NCBI GenBank assembly: GCA_021323735.1
Contig: JAJPKM010000010.1
Span: 1 to 64,000, forward strand
Direction of reading: 5' to 3'
Length of the DNA: 64,000 nt
Origin: Gammaproteobacteria bacterium
GTDB lineage: Bacteria > Pseudomonadota > Gammaproteobacteria > Steroidobacterales > Steroidobacteraceae
A model generated the notes under the pieces. That model was not told where the DNA came from. It ran no database searches and saw only the letters and a list, made by a program, of their open reading frames with translations. A program made the position numbers and the translations under genes. Position 1 is the first letter of the stretch. Every line of letters starts with the position of its first letter. Positions 24,596 through 33,375 of this stretch are shown here, one piece after another.

Positions 24596-25558
24596 CTAGA
24601 CGACCCGTCCGCGCCGGCCCCCGTTGCGGAAGTCCTGGATATTCGCCGCCATCTCATCGAGACAGCGCTGCCGAGCTTCGCGTGCAGCCCAGGCGATGTG
24701 CGGCGTCACCAGGAGATTCGGGATTTTCCCGAGCAACGGGTCGCCGTTCACCGGCGGTTCCTGCGGCAGCACATCGATTCCTGCTCCCGCGAGCCGGCCG
24801 GACTTGAGTGCCTCGGCAAGTGCCGCGCTGTCGACCAATGCACCGCGCGCCGTATTGATCAGCAGTGCATCCGGCTTCATCAGCGCCAATTCGCGCGCGC
24901 CGATGAGGCCGCGCGTCGAGTCCGTGAGCGGGCAGTGCAAGGACAGAACGTCCGCCGTGGCGAGCAGCTCATCGAGATCCAGCCGATCCGCGACGGGTGC
25001 CGCGCCGCGGCGGTTGGCAATCGCCACACGCATGCCGAAAGTCTCGGCCACGCGCGCGGCTCCCTTCCCCAGTTCGCCCCAACCCACGACGCCGAAGACA
25101 CGGCCTTGCAGTTCGCGGATGGGATGGGAGAGCGCGACATCTTCCCTATCCGCCGTCCAAGCGCTATTCCTGGTGAGGCGCGAAAATTCCTGCGTATGCT
25201 GCGTGAGGCTCAGAATCAGCCCCCATACATGCTGCACCACCGATGCGGTGCAATAGGCGCGTACATTGCAAACCGCGATGCCGCGCGTCGAAGCGGCGTT
25301 CAGGTCGACGTTGTTGGTTCCGGTGGCGGCAAGCGCGATCAATTTCAGGCGCGAGGCACCCAGCAGCAGCTCCCGGCTCAAGCGAAGCTTGTTCACCAAA
25401 ACAATGTCCGCATCCTGAATGCGTTCGGCCATCTTCGCTTCGTCCGATTCGTACAGGGCCAGCACGCCGGCCGCCGCGCTGAGACGCGCGGTATCGAGAT
25501 CGCCGTTGGAGACGGTGTCATAGTCCAGAAAGACGGTTTTCGGGGGTTGTGTGTTCAT
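24596..25558 (-). CDS. D-2-hydroxyacid dehydrogenase (glycerate dehydrogenase/hydroxypyruvate reductase-like)
   Basis: A 320-residue NAD(P)-dependent dehydrogenase. The Rossmann motif is VVGWGELGKGAARVA; catalytic Arg lies in NTARGALVD, Glu in PQEPP, His in TPHIAWA. The N-terminal strand VFLDYDTVSNGDLD and the Trp/Ala after the His (HIAWA) are typical of the HprA-type glycerate dehydrogenases, which interconvert hydroxypyruvate and D-glycerate. Exact substrate is inferred. The divergent rhomboid gene starts 24 bp away. Confidence 0.85.
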   Translation of the reverse strand: MNTQPPKTVFLDYDTVSNGDLDTARLSAAAGVLALYESDEAKMAERIQDADIVLVNKLRLSRELLLGASRLKLIALAATGTNNVDLNAASTRGIAVCNVRAYCTASVVQHVWGLILSLTQHTQEFSRLTRNSAWTADREDVALSHPIRELQGRVFGVVGWGELGKGAARVAETFGMRVAIANRRGAAPVADRLDLDELLATADVLSLHCPLTDSTRGLIGARELALMKPDALLINTARGALVDSAALAEALKSGRLAGAGIDVLPQEPPVNGDPLLGKIPNLLVTPHIAWAAREARQRCLDEMAANIQDFRNGGRRGRVV

Positions 25559-25582
25559 GAGGGGTTAGAATATGCGACTTAA

Positions 25583-26188
25583 ATGAAATTTACCGCTGTC
25601 AAAGTTCTCGTCGCCGCAAACATCCTGGTGTTCCTGTTGCAGGGTTTGGCGAATGATTGGATGGAAATGGTCTTCGCCTTGTGGCCCCTGCAGCCCATCG
25701 AAGGCCATGTGTATTTTCAGCCGTGGCAAATCGTCACTTATGCATTCCTGCACGACACCGGCAACATCTTTCATATTGCGTTCAACATGCTGCAGTTGTG
25801 GATGTTCGGCGCGGAAATCGAGCGCTATGTGGGTCCACGGCGTCTGCTCGTCTGCTACTTTGCGTCGGTGATTACCGCAGCCATCACCCAACTGATGGCG
25901 CCGGCGCTGTTCGGTGCGCCGGCCGGAGCTACCCTCGGCGCTTCGGGCGGCGTATTTGGTTTGCTGCTGGCGTACGCGATGATGTTCCCGACCCGCAAGG
26001 TCGTGCCGTTGATACCGCCGATCCCCATGCCTGCCTGGTTGTTCGCTACCATTTTCACCTGCCTCGAGCTGTTCTTTGGCGTTACCGGAACGCTGTCAGG
26101 TATCGCCCACTTCGCCCACCTGGGCGGCATGGTGGGCAGCGCCTTGGTGGTCATGCAATGGCGGGCAAGCGCCAGGAAAATTCGTTAG
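25583..26188 (+). CDS. Rhomboid family intramembrane serine protease
   Basis: A 201-residue six-helix membrane protein. The catalytic Ser lies in LGASGGVFGLL and the catalytic His in GIAHFAHLGGMVGSALV; FLHDTGNIFHIAFNML matches the conserved H-x3-H-x3-N helix that shapes the oxyanion site. All residues needed for activity are present, so it should cleave transmembrane segments of membrane proteins. No partner is evident; the divergent dehydrogenase starts 24 bp away and apbE follows. Confidence 0.9.
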   Translation: MKFTAVKVLVAANILVFLLQGLANDWMEMVFALWPLQPIEGHVYFQPWQIVTYAFLHDTGNIFHIAFNMLQLWMFGAEIERYVGPRRLLVCYFASVITAAITQLMAPALFGAPAGATLGASGGVFGLLLAYAMMFPTRKVVPLIPPIPMPAWLFATIFTCLELFFGVTGTLSGIAHFAHLGGMVGSALVVMQWRASARKIR

Positions 26189-26272
26189 CCTGTCCGCGCA
26201 TTCCCCCGTTGCCGTGAGCGGATCGGTGTCGGAGGCTACCGACGTTTGGGTATTGCCAATGAGGAAGTGACC

Positions 26273-27277
26273 ATGAGTCTCAAAGTGTTGATGGGTTATG
26301 TGAGTGTCGCGGTTCTGGCCGCCATTCCCGCGCACGCGGAATGGGTAAGCCGCGTTACCGACGGCATCATGGGCACCCGCATTACCGTGGAGTTGTGGTC
26401 GGAGGACAGGCCGAAGGCCGAAGCGGCAATCGATGCGCTGCTCGACGAGATGCGCCACATCGACGAATCGATGAGCACGTACAAGCCGACCAGCGAGGTG
26501 TCCTTAGTCAACGCCAAAGCCGCCGACGGTCCGCTGCACATCAGCAAGGAATTGTTCGACCTGTTGGTCAAAGCGAAGGAGTATTCGGTCATTACCGATG
26601 GGGCCTTCGACATCACCTATGCCAGCGTCGGCTATTTGTACAACTTCCCCAAGCATGTCCGGCCCGACGAGGCGCAGATCGCCAAGGCCTTGCCCGCCGT
26701 GGACTATAGGCACGTGATCCTCGATGCGAAGAGCCAAACCGTGCAGTTCTCGCAAAAAGGCGTGCGCATCGACTTGGGCGGCATTGCCAAGGGATACTCC
26801 GTGGATTGCGGCATCGAGGTGCTCAAGGCACGAGGCTTTACGCGCGCCTATGTGTCCGCCGGCGGCGACAGCCGGATCATCGGCGATCGTTTCGGCAAGC
26901 CGTGGATGGTGGGCATCCGCGATCCGCGCAAGGGCGAGGGTGAGGTGATTGCGAGCATTCCCTTGGTGGACGCCGCGATCTCGACCTCCGGCGACTATGA
27001 AAGGTTCTTCGATGAGGGCGGCGTTCGCTACCACCACATCATAGATCCGCACACCGGCCATTCCGCCAGCAAGGTGCGCAGCGCCACGGTGATCGGTCCG
27101 TACGCGACCCGCACCGACGGACTGTCGAAGACGGCGTTCGTGCTGGGGCCGGAAAAGGCCATGGAGATCTACAATCGCATCGACGACATCGACGCCATCA
27201 TCGTCAAGCTCGACGGCACCGTGATCTATTCAAAAGGCATGCAGCGCGGCAAGGCGACCCCACCGCCGCCCAAGTGA
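26273..27277 (+). CDS. apbE: FAD:protein FMN transferase, ApbE family
   Basis: A 334-residue exported ApbE-type flavin transferase that attaches FMN to Thr residues of periplasmic-side proteins. The signal peptide (MSLKVLMGYVSVAVLAAIPA, cut after AHA) is followed by GTRITVEL, ESMSTYKPTSEVSLVN, DLGGIAKGYSVD, SAGGDSRIIG, AISTSGDYERFF and HHIIDPHTG, all family motifs including the Mg-binding region. The ATG at 26273 is preferred over a TTG at 26246 because it starts the signal peptide. No rnf/nqr target genes lie next to it. Confidence 0.9.
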   Translation: MSLKVLMGYVSVAVLAAIPAHAEWVSRVTDGIMGTRITVELWSEDRPKAEAAIDALLDEMRHIDESMSTYKPTSEVSLVNAKAADGPLHISKELFDLLVKAKEYSVITDGAFDITYASVGYLYNFPKHVRPDEAQIAKALPAVDYRHVILDAKSQTVQFSQKGVRIDLGGIAKGYSVDCGIEVLKARGFTRAYVSAGGDSRIIGDRFGKPWMVGIRDPRKGEGEVIASIPLVDAAISTSGDYERFFDEGGVRYHHIIDPHTGHSASKVRSATVIGPYATRTDGLSKTAFVLGPEKAMEIYNRIDDIDAIIVKLDGTVIYSKGMQRGKATPPPPK

Positions 27278-27372
27278 CGTCCGCGGTTCATTAACATGCG
27301 ACAGAGAATGCCGTTTATCGACTGCGAGTCATCGAATTGCCGGCCCGCGAACGCCGGTCGGCAAATTGCCGG

Positions 27373-29586
27373 TCAGCGAAATGCGATGATCTTCGCCTCT
27401 TCGCATGCCTGTAGATAGTCGCTGACCAGATCGAGGGAAACGGGACCCAGCTCGCCGGAGACCGCGTCTCTGATCTCCGCCACCGACCGTTTGCCGTCGA
27501 CGAAGTTGACGATTTCGTAGGCATAAATCGCGCCGCTCTCCTGTGCATTGACCAGGCGGCTCGAATCGCCACTGAGCAGCTTGATCTTGCCGACGCGTTC
27601 CGGCCCTAGGCGATCGAGCAGCACATCGTCGTTTTGAAAGGTCAGCGGGCCGAATTCGGCAATGCGCCGCGGAATGCGCATGCCCGCGTGCCCGGCCGCC
27701 GCCGATCGTTGCGCGAACCCCCGCGCTGATCCTTGCGCGGCCGCGGCCGATGCGTCGTGTGCCCCAGACGATGCGTCGGCGGATGAAGCCAGGTGCACGC
27801 CGCGCTTCGCGATGGCGTCCAGCCAGCCATTGAAAGTCGCCGCCTGCGTCGCCAACGCGGCCAGGGCAGGAGCGAGTTCGGGCGGATCGCTTTGAGTAAA
27901 TGCAGCGAAGGACCGAAGAGCCGCCTGTTCGCGGCGCAATGTCTGCCTCATGAGATTGTGAGCCTCGGACGACGCCTGTTCCTGCGTCCGGTCGGCGTCC
28001 AGCGCCAGCAGTTGTGCGCGTTGAAATCCCTTGGCCAGGCGTTGTTCGGCGCGGGCCGTCAGGAAGGGGAGGATCACACTGGATTGCGAGCCGTCGAGGC
28101 CGGCGAACGTATAGCCCGAAGCCGCACCCAGCAGCGCAACGCGCCGTAGTTTCGTCGCATCGATCTGCTCGAGGGTGTCGTGATCGGTGTGAATATAAAT
28201 GTCCGGCCAGTCGCGCAAATACAGCGAGGGCACCGCGATGGTCGATGAGTCGTAGTCATCGTGATCGCTGCCTTCGGCGTACGGTGTCACATCGACGATG
28301 AAGGCATTGCGTGTTCCGGGTGCACCGCCCCGGCTTTCGACCACGGCCGCTTCCTCATGACTGCCGTCCTCGGTATAAACGGTCGCAGCGTCGCGGATCG
28401 TCTCGGCAAAGGAGGCGCCGATGTCGGTAATGAAAGTCGGCAGGGACCAGGGGGTTTCCGTCACATGCAGCACCGACTTGTTCTTGAAAGGATCGCCGCC
28501 GACCATGTCCATGTGCACATCTGCACGCATGACGCGGCGGATATCGGGGTGGGCACTCAGATAAGCCATGGTGCCTTCCACCTCCGGTCCCCAGATGAAT
28601 CTCAAGCCGCGCCGCGGGCGCGCCAGGCTGCCGTTGCCGATCAAGCGGCTGAGCATTCGGGCCGATTCGAGAATGGTGACGCAGCCGCTGCCGTTGTCAT
28701 TGGCCCCCGGCCGTTGATGATCCAAATGACAGCTGTAGACGATTTCCCCCGCGCCGGCATCGGTACCGGGAATCGTGGCCGTCACCACCGTCCAGTGGCC
28801 AGGCCCTACCTCGGCTTTGACGTGGGCTCCCAGCACCACCGGTGTTCCGGACCGCAGTTGCGCGCGCAGACCGGCCGCCGTGGCGCGCGATACCATGAAG
28901 GCAAAGCCCTTCGGCAGCGAGCCGTCCAGATGCCCCCATCGGACGATGGACGTGTCGAGACCGGACCAAGCGGTCGTCTGATTGGGCATGTCGCTGATAA
29001 TGCCCGCGGCGCCGTACTTCATCACCGCCAGACGCTGGACGGTGGATAGCACCCCGTCGGCGAGAACCATCCTGCCGCGCACCTCCTTGCCGGCATAGTC
29101 GTTCGCCGATGTTCCGGCGCCCACATCCACCAGCGGCGCTTCGACATCGGCACTGTGGCTGTAGTCGGCAAGCCGAATGGGATCGCTCGACCAATCGGCA
29201 AGCAAGGTATGTTGCGGTTCGATCTGCCACAGACGCGCGCCTTCGACGGTCCACGCCACATGCGAACGCATCAGCCCATAGTGGATACTGCCGTCGATGG
29301 GGTATTGCTCGGCATGAGCATCCTGCAATCCATATTCCCGTGCCCTATCTAGAATGAGGGCGGCCGCCTGATCGAACTCCGCGGTGGCGGGAACGCGGTG
29401 CAAACGCGTCAAGGCACGCAGATTTTCGTACGCGGCGGTGCCGCTGGCTTCGCTCCGCAAGGCGATCCACTGCGCCTCGGGCAGGAAAGCGTGTTGCGCC
29501 CCAGCGGGACCCGGTATGGTGAATAGCATGGCCGACAGCACGGTAAGGGCCGCCGGCGGGAGAGGGAATCGAATCAAGATACACAC
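27373..29586 (-). CDS. Exported M28-family zinc metallopeptidase with extra C-terminal domain
   Basis: A 737-residue secreted aminopeptidase-like enzyme. After a signal peptide (cut near GPAGA, residue 30) comes a PA-like insert (~150-270) and an M28 catalytic core: HLDH (287-290), NDNGSG with bridging Asp297, WGPEVEG with catalytic and Zn-binding Glu, DMVGGD, and a late IHTDHDT His ligand. The last ~100 residues (from PRRIAEFGPLTFQNDDVLLD) form a separate domain resembling a small winged helix (FVDGKRSVAEIRDAVSGELG), after an Ala/Ser-rich linker. The GTG at 29586 is used, but the TTG at 29577 has better spacing from an AAAGGG. It stands alone. Confidence 0.85.
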   Translation of the reverse strand: MCILIRFPLPPAALTVLSAMLFTIPGPAGAQHAFLPEAQWIALRSEASGTAAYENLRALTRLHRVPATAEFDQAAALILDRAREYGLQDAHAEQYPIDGSIHYGLMRSHVAWTVEGARLWQIEPQHTLLADWSSDPIRLADYSHSADVEAPLVDVGAGTSANDYAGKEVRGRMVLADGVLSTVQRLAVMKYGAAGIISDMPNQTTAWSGLDTSIVRWGHLDGSLPKGFAFMVSRATAAGLRAQLRSGTPVVLGAHVKAEVGPGHWTVVTATIPGTDAGAGEIVYSCHLDHQRPGANDNGSGCVTILESARMLSRLIGNGSLARPRRGLRFIWGPEVEGTMAYLSAHPDIRRVMRADVHMDMVGGDPFKNKSVLHVTETPWSLPTFITDIGASFAETIRDAATVYTEDGSHEEAAVVESRGGAPGTRNAFIVDVTPYAEGSDHDDYDSSTIAVPSLYLRDWPDIYIHTDHDTLEQIDATKLRRVALLGAASGYTFAGLDGSQSSVILPFLTARAEQRLAKGFQRAQLLALDADRTQEQASSEAHNLMRQTLRREQAALRSFAAFTQSDPPELAPALAALATQAATFNGWLDAIAKRGVHLASSADASSGAHDASAAAAQGSARGFAQRSAAAGHAGMRIPRRIAEFGPLTFQNDDVLLDRLGPERVGKIKLLSGDSSRLVNAQESGAIYAYEIVNFVDGKRSVAEIRDAVSGELGPVSLDLVSDYLQACEEAKIIAFR

Positions 29587-30055
29587 CCCTTTGCCTGCAT
29601 GATTCCTCGCCGGCGGCAGCCGAATGAAGGGTATTTTTGTTTAGGCCTCCCTGGCCGGCACCCCGCGGGCCGACCCGTGAATCCGCCCCACCCCTCCAAC
29701 CCGGCTTTGAAACGAGACAGGCTCTTTAGATTCAGGTTTTAGGCTACGCGTTCGCAGCGCTATACTGCCTGAAAGGAACGAGGAGTTGCGCTCATGGAAC
29801 CCGTGGCGAGCTTCGTCGATGTTCGGAGCTTATATTTAACATATTCTTATTTCCTCGCCGATGGAGCTGTCGCGCCGCGCGGAGGGACGCCGATCGACCT
29901 CCTGGTGGACAGTGCGGGGAACGGAGGGTACCCATCGAAGTCTACGGATAGCCGATTTGAAGGCCGGATGCTTGATTTGGGCCGCCGGCAGGCCCACCCG
30001 TCAAAGAACCCCAGCGCTTGGGAATAAAGTAGGCCAGCCGTGAGTCTTAATCACC
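29587..30055. other. Long intergenic region, mostly unassigned
   Basis: 469 bp between the divergent M28 and sigma-factor genes. The first ~130 bp are GC-rich, with CCCGCGGG-type inverted bases but no convincing terminator. The rest includes a -10-like TATACT at 29761 and a possible small frame (listed separately). The sigma-factor promoter must lie here but no clear ECF-type signature was recognised. Confidence 0.5.
29794..30027 (+). CDS. Possible small protein, 77 residues
   Basis: Candidate only. Support: AGGAG at 29781-29785, eight bases before the ATG, and TATACT at 29761-29766 suited as a -10. The product (MEPVASFVDVRSLYLTYSYF then a Gly/Arg/Ser-rich half) matches nothing I know, and its AT-rich first third differs from its GC-rich end. 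It lies 28 bp before the sigma-factor gene and could equally be a leader transcript. Confidence 0.25.
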   Translation: MEPVASFVDVRSLYLTYSYFLADGAVAPRGGTPIDLLVDSAGNGGYPSKSTDSRFEGRMLDLGRRQAHPSKNPSAWE

Positions 30056-30601
30056 ATGGATGACAAGCGCGCTCGATTTGAGGAGCAGGTTTTGCCTCAT
30101 CTCGACGCTGCGTACCGGTTCGCGCGATGGCTGTGCTATACGCCCGGCGACGCCGACGATGTCGTGCAGGACGCTGTCCTACGAGCTTTTCGCGGCTTCG
30201 ATGCGCTGCGAGGGTCCGATGCCAAGTCTTGGCTGCTGACCATCGTGCGCAATTGCCATCTGACCGCTGCGAAGCAGCAGCAACGGCGCGCGTTCGTGCC
30301 GTTGCCGGAGGAGAACGATGAGGTTGACGGCCACGCGATGATAGCGACGACACCGGATCCGGAGAGTGATTCGATACTTGCGGATCAGAAACAGGCGCTC
30401 GAGCGCCTCATGGCGTCACTGCCGGAGGAGCATCGCACTGTGTTGATGTTGAGGGAAATTGAGGAGATGGACTACGCGCAGATTGCGGCGGTCACTCATG
30501 TTCCTATCGGCACCGTGATGTCGCGTCTGGCGCGTTCGCGTGCCGCCCTCAAGGCAAAATGGTTACAGGAAATGGAAGGAGAACCTCGTGCAGTGCGCTG
30601 A
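30056..30601 (+). CDS. ECF-family RNA polymerase sigma factor
   Basis: A 181-residue sigma-70 family ECF factor with region 2 (AYRFARWLCYTPGDADDVVQ, then DAVLRAFRGFDALR) and region 4 (LPEEHRTVLMLREIEEMDYA, IPIGTVMSRLARSRAALK-like). The final 14 bp overlap the anti-sigma gene, the usual arrangement of a sigma/anti-sigma pair. Its regulon and inducing signal are not readable here; redox, heavy-metal and envelope stress are all possible for this class. Confidence 0.92.
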   Translation: MDDKRARFEEQVLPHLDAAYRFARWLCYTPGDADDVVQDAVLRAFRGFDALRGSDAKSWLLTIVRNCHLTAAKQQQRRAFVPLPEENDEVDGHAMIATTPDPESDSILADQKQALERLMASLPEEHRTVLMLREIEEMDYAQIAAVTHVPIGTVMSRLARSRAALKAKWLQEMEGEPRAVR

Positions 30602-31412
30602 ATCGCTTCGGGTGCAAGCTTACTTCGATCGGGAGGTGGACGCCGTCTCCGCCACCGAGATCGAGCGGCACACGCAGCATTGCAGCGAATGCCGGGCGCT
30701 GCTGGAAGATATCGGCAGCACGCGGACTACGCTGCGCCGGAAAATTCCCTATGTGGCCGCCCCGCCGGCACTGCGCGCGCAGATCCTGCGCGCTCTCGAT
30801 CTGGAAAGCGCGGCCGATCAGGGGGCGCAGACGGTAACGCCGGTCGCCACGGCGCCGGTAGCGCCGAAGCCGCGGCCCGCTGCCCGACCTGTGCATGCGC
30901 CGCGCTGGGGCGGGCGGGCGTTTTGGACGGGGGCGTTCAGCGGCATGGGCGGTGCGGCTCTGGCCGCCGCTCTGGCTTTTTTCCTGGTCGTACCTGTCGT
31001 GATGAACCCGTTGCCGGATGACTTGGTCAGCGCTCATGTGCGTTCGCTGATGCCGGATCATTTGATCGATGTCGTTTCCACCGACAAACACACTGTGAAG
31101 CCCTGGTTCGCAGGCCATACCGATGTTTCGCCGGTGGTGGCGGATTTCGAAGCGCAGGGCTACAAACTGATCGGCGGCCGCGCCGACTATATCGACCATT
31201 ATCGTTCAGCGGTGGTGGTCTATCAGCACGGCTCGCATTTCATCAATGTCTTTACCTGGGGCGGCGCGGAGCGGCGCTTACCCGCCAATACCACGCGCAG
31301 CGGTTACCATATGGCGTTCTGGCAAGAAGGCGACATTCAGTACTGCGCGGTGTCGGACACCAGCTGGGACGAAATGCTGGGGCTGGTGCGCCTGATGCGG
31401 GAGCAAGCTTAA
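30588..31412 (+). CDS. Membrane-anchored zinc-finger anti-sigma factor
   Basis: A 274-residue partner of the preceding ECF factor. The N-terminal ZAS domain has the H-x3-C-x2-C motif (HTQHCSEC, His28/Cys32/Cys35). A Pro/Ala-rich linker leads to one transmembrane helix (~119-141, GMGGAALAAALAFFLVVPVV) and a periplasmic domain of ~130 residues (DVVSTDKHTVKPWFAGHTDV), similar to domains of anti-sigma proteins in metal- or redox-responsive systems. The GTG start is chosen because AAGGAG lies six bases upstream and the protein then opens with the ZAS domain. It should hold the sigma factor at the membrane until signalled. Confidence 0.88.
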   Translation: MQCAESLRVQAYFDREVDAVSATEIERHTQHCSECRALLEDIGSTRTTLRRKIPYVAAPPALRAQILRALDLESAADQGAQTVTPVATAPVAPKPRPAARPVHAPRWGGRAFWTGAFSGMGGAALAAALAFFLVVPVVMNPLPDDLVSAHVRSLMPDHLIDVVSTDKHTVKPWFAGHTDVSPVVADFEAQGYKLIGGRADYIDHYRSAVVVYQHGSHFINVFTWGGAERRLPANTTRSGYHMAFWQEGDIQYCAVSDTSWDEMLGLVRLMREQA

Positions 31413-31417
31413 AGGGC

Positions 31418-31439
31418 GGGCCTGAGCGAGCTTAGGCCC
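31418..31439. terminator. Hairpin between the convergent anti-sigma and yajQ genes
   Basis: A 9-bp stem (GGGCCTGAG pairing with CTTAGGCCC, one G-T pair) with a CGAG tetraloop lies in the 52-bp gap. Copies of GCAAGCTTA flank it at 31403 and 31442. Neither side has a T-run. Probably a bidirectional transcription-end structure. Confidence 0.45.
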
Positions 31440-31464
31440 AAGCAAGCTTAAGGGGCTACGGGGC

Positions 31465-31947
31465 CTACTCGCGGAAGTTGTTGAACTGCAGCGGAACGCC
31501 GACATCCGCCTTGCGTAGAACAGCGATGGCCTCCTGCAGGTCATCGCGTTTCTTCCCGGTGACCCTCACCTTGTCGCCTTGGACCTGTGCCTGGACCTTG
31601 AGCTTCGAGTCCTTGATCAGGCGCGAGACCTTTCTGCCCGCGTCGGCATCGATGCCGTGCTTCAGTATCACCAACTGCTTGGCCCTGGCCAGATTGACCT
31701 CCGGATCTTTCACCTCGAGGCATGCGACATCGATGCCTCGCTTGGCGATGCGCAGCTTGAGGATATCCAGCATTTGCTTGAGCTGGAAATCGGCCGGTGC
31801 CGTCATGGTCACCGTGGTTTCCTCGAGTTCGAACCTGGCGTCAGTTCCCTTGAAATCGAATCGCTGGGTCAGCTCGCGCACCGCTTGGTCGACCGCGTTG
31901 GTCAATTCATGCGTATCGATTTCCGATACCACGTCGAACGAGGGCAT
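31465..31947 (-). CDS. yajQ: YajQ family nucleotide-binding protein
   Basis: A 160-residue YajQ protein with two ferredoxin-like folds. The N-terminus MPSFDVVSEIDTHELTNAVD, the motif QRFDFKGTDARFELEE and the C-terminal VRVTGKKRDDLQEAIAVLR are diagnostic. Members bind c-di-GMP or nucleotides and, in Xanthomonas, act as c-di-GMP effectors. The ATG follows the stop of the TlpA-like gene with no gap, so the two are co-translated. Confidence 0.94.
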   Translation of the reverse strand: MPSFDVVSEIDTHELTNAVDQAVRELTQRFDFKGTDARFELEETTVTMTAPADFQLKQMLDILKLRIAKRGIDVACLEVKDPEVNLARAKQLVILKHGIDADAGRKVSRLIKDSKLKVQAQVQGDKVRVTGKKRDDLQEAIAVLRKADVGVPLQFNNFRE

Positions 31948-33270
31948 TTACGACTCCGCCAGCAACTGATCGAGGGTGGCTTTCACTTCATTCACGAACT
32001 GTACGTAGTGCTCACCGGTGGCCGGCCCGGAATAGCCGGTGTAGATCTTGCGCACGTTGCCCTTGCGATCGATGAAAATGGTCGTCGGAAAGGCAACGAT
32101 GCTCTGAAGCATAGGCAGCTTCTTGGCCGCCTCATCCTTATCCGAGACGCCGGCAATCAGGGTGGTGTATTCGATTCCGTAGTGCTGCCGGAAGCGCATG
32201 GTGGCCTGCGCCGCCCGCGGAAAGTCGCCGAAGTGCTCGAACATCAGCGAGACTATTTCCAATCCCTTGCCCCGATAGTCTTTATAGAGAGGCGCGAGGA
32301 ATGCCGCTTCGTCATGGCAATTCGGGCACCAGCTGCCCGCCAGGGCCACGATGAGCACCTTGCCGCGAAACGGCGGATCTTGGAATGAAACGGTCGTGCC
32401 CGACAGGTCCGGGAAAGCAAAATCGAAGTGCCGGATTCCCGGGCGCATGGCAGTAAGCCCATAGGCGTCGGGGAGCACCGCCTTGGTATCACGCTTCGCG
32501 GTCCATTTTTCGTGGTAGGCGAGGCCTGACCAAAAATCACCGGCGAGAGTGCCGTCCGGCATGAGCCGCGCCCTGTACAAAAATACATGCGCCCCATCGA
32601 AGGTCGAGAGATACAGCTCATCGCCCTTTACCTGGCCGGCCAGAAAACGATGATCGCCGGTGGTGGTCAGGAAGGTGCCGCTGACGGCGTCATGGGTCTG
32701 GCTGAACTCACCGACGGCGGGCTCCGCCTTGCCGTCATCCTCGGTGAAGGTGACCGCCCACCGTCCCGACAAGTCGGCATTGTCGGTCGCCGAACTTGCG
32801 AAGAAACGGTAGCTTTCGCCCAGAGCGGCTTTGAGCGGCACATGCTGATTCTTGTCTTGGTTCTTGTCGCCGAGCTTGACCAGGTAGATTTCGCCCCGCA
32901 ATCGATCGCCCGCGGCATCGGCGGTGAGTAGGTTCTCGTATCCCGGCATGCGGATTTCCAGATGCGTACCGTCGATCTTGACCTCGCGAAGCGGCAGCCG
33001 CTCCCGGCCATTCACGAGGTAACCGGCAACGCCGGCACCTTCCTGCACGAGATCGAGACCAAAGGGCAGCTCGCCCCCCGGCGTGTCCAGAACGACGCGG
33101 TAGCTACCCAGCATAACCTTGCCCCCCGAAGCGGCCGGCACCACCGGAGCGTCTGATGCGGCCGGTAAGGCATTGGCGCCCGCGCTGCCGTTCGGCGACG
33201 GGCCGCGATGGCATCCGGCCAGCATCAGGAGGGAAAGGGCCATACTTAGGCCCAAGGACGTGGATTTCAT
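31948..33270 (-). CDS. TlpA-like thioredoxin-fold lipoprotein
   Basis: A 440-residue exported lipoprotein: signal ending LMLAGC (lipobox, Cys20), then a ~270-residue beta-rich N-terminal region of unknown role, and a C-terminal TlpA/ResA-like thioredoxin domain with the redox pair CPNC near residues 312-315 (AGSWCPNCHDEAAFL) and the cis-Pro region AFPTTIFIDRKGN. It probably acts as a periplasmic thiol reductant. It lies three bases after the natural end of the ABC exporter frame and directly abuts yajQ. Confidence 0.87.
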   Translation of the reverse strand: MKSTSLGLSMALSLLMLAGCHRGPSPNGSAGANALPAASDAPVVPAASGGKVMLGSYRVVLDTPGGELPFGLDLVQEGAGVAGYLVNGRERLPLREVKIDGTHLEIRMPGYENLLTADAAGDRLRGEIYLVKLGDKNQDKNQHVPLKAALGESYRFFASSATDNADLSGRWAVTFTEDDGKAEPAVGEFSQTHDAVSGTFLTTTGDHRFLAGQVKGDELYLSTFDGAHVFLYRARLMPDGTLAGDFWSGLAYHEKWTAKRDTKAVLPDAYGLTAMRPGIRHFDFAFPDLSGTTVSFQDPPFRGKVLIVALAGSWCPNCHDEAAFLAPLYKDYRGKGLEIVSLMFEHFGDFPRAAQATMRFRQHYGIEYTTLIAGVSDKDEAAKKLPMLQSIVAFPTTIFIDRKGNVRKIYTGYSGPATGEHYVQFVNEVKATLDQLLAES

Positions 33271-33273
33271 GGG

Positions 33274-33375
33274 CTAACGATACCCGCGTGCCTGCAAAGT
33301 GAATAGTTTGGCATACCGGCCATCGGCCGCCATCAGCGCTTCGTGGCTGCCGCGCTCGACGATGCGGCCTCCTCC
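33274..33375 (-). pseudogene. Out-of-frame C-terminal tail of the ABC exporter
   Basis: About 32 residues (GGRIVERGSHEALMAADGRY then AKLFTLQARGYR and TAG) form the normal end of an ABC exporter ATPase but lie in a different frame from the body of the gene. With one extra G the two frames join as LVLEGGRIVERG, giving a protein of ~596 residues whose stop would nearly touch the TlpA-like start. Confidence 0.75.
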
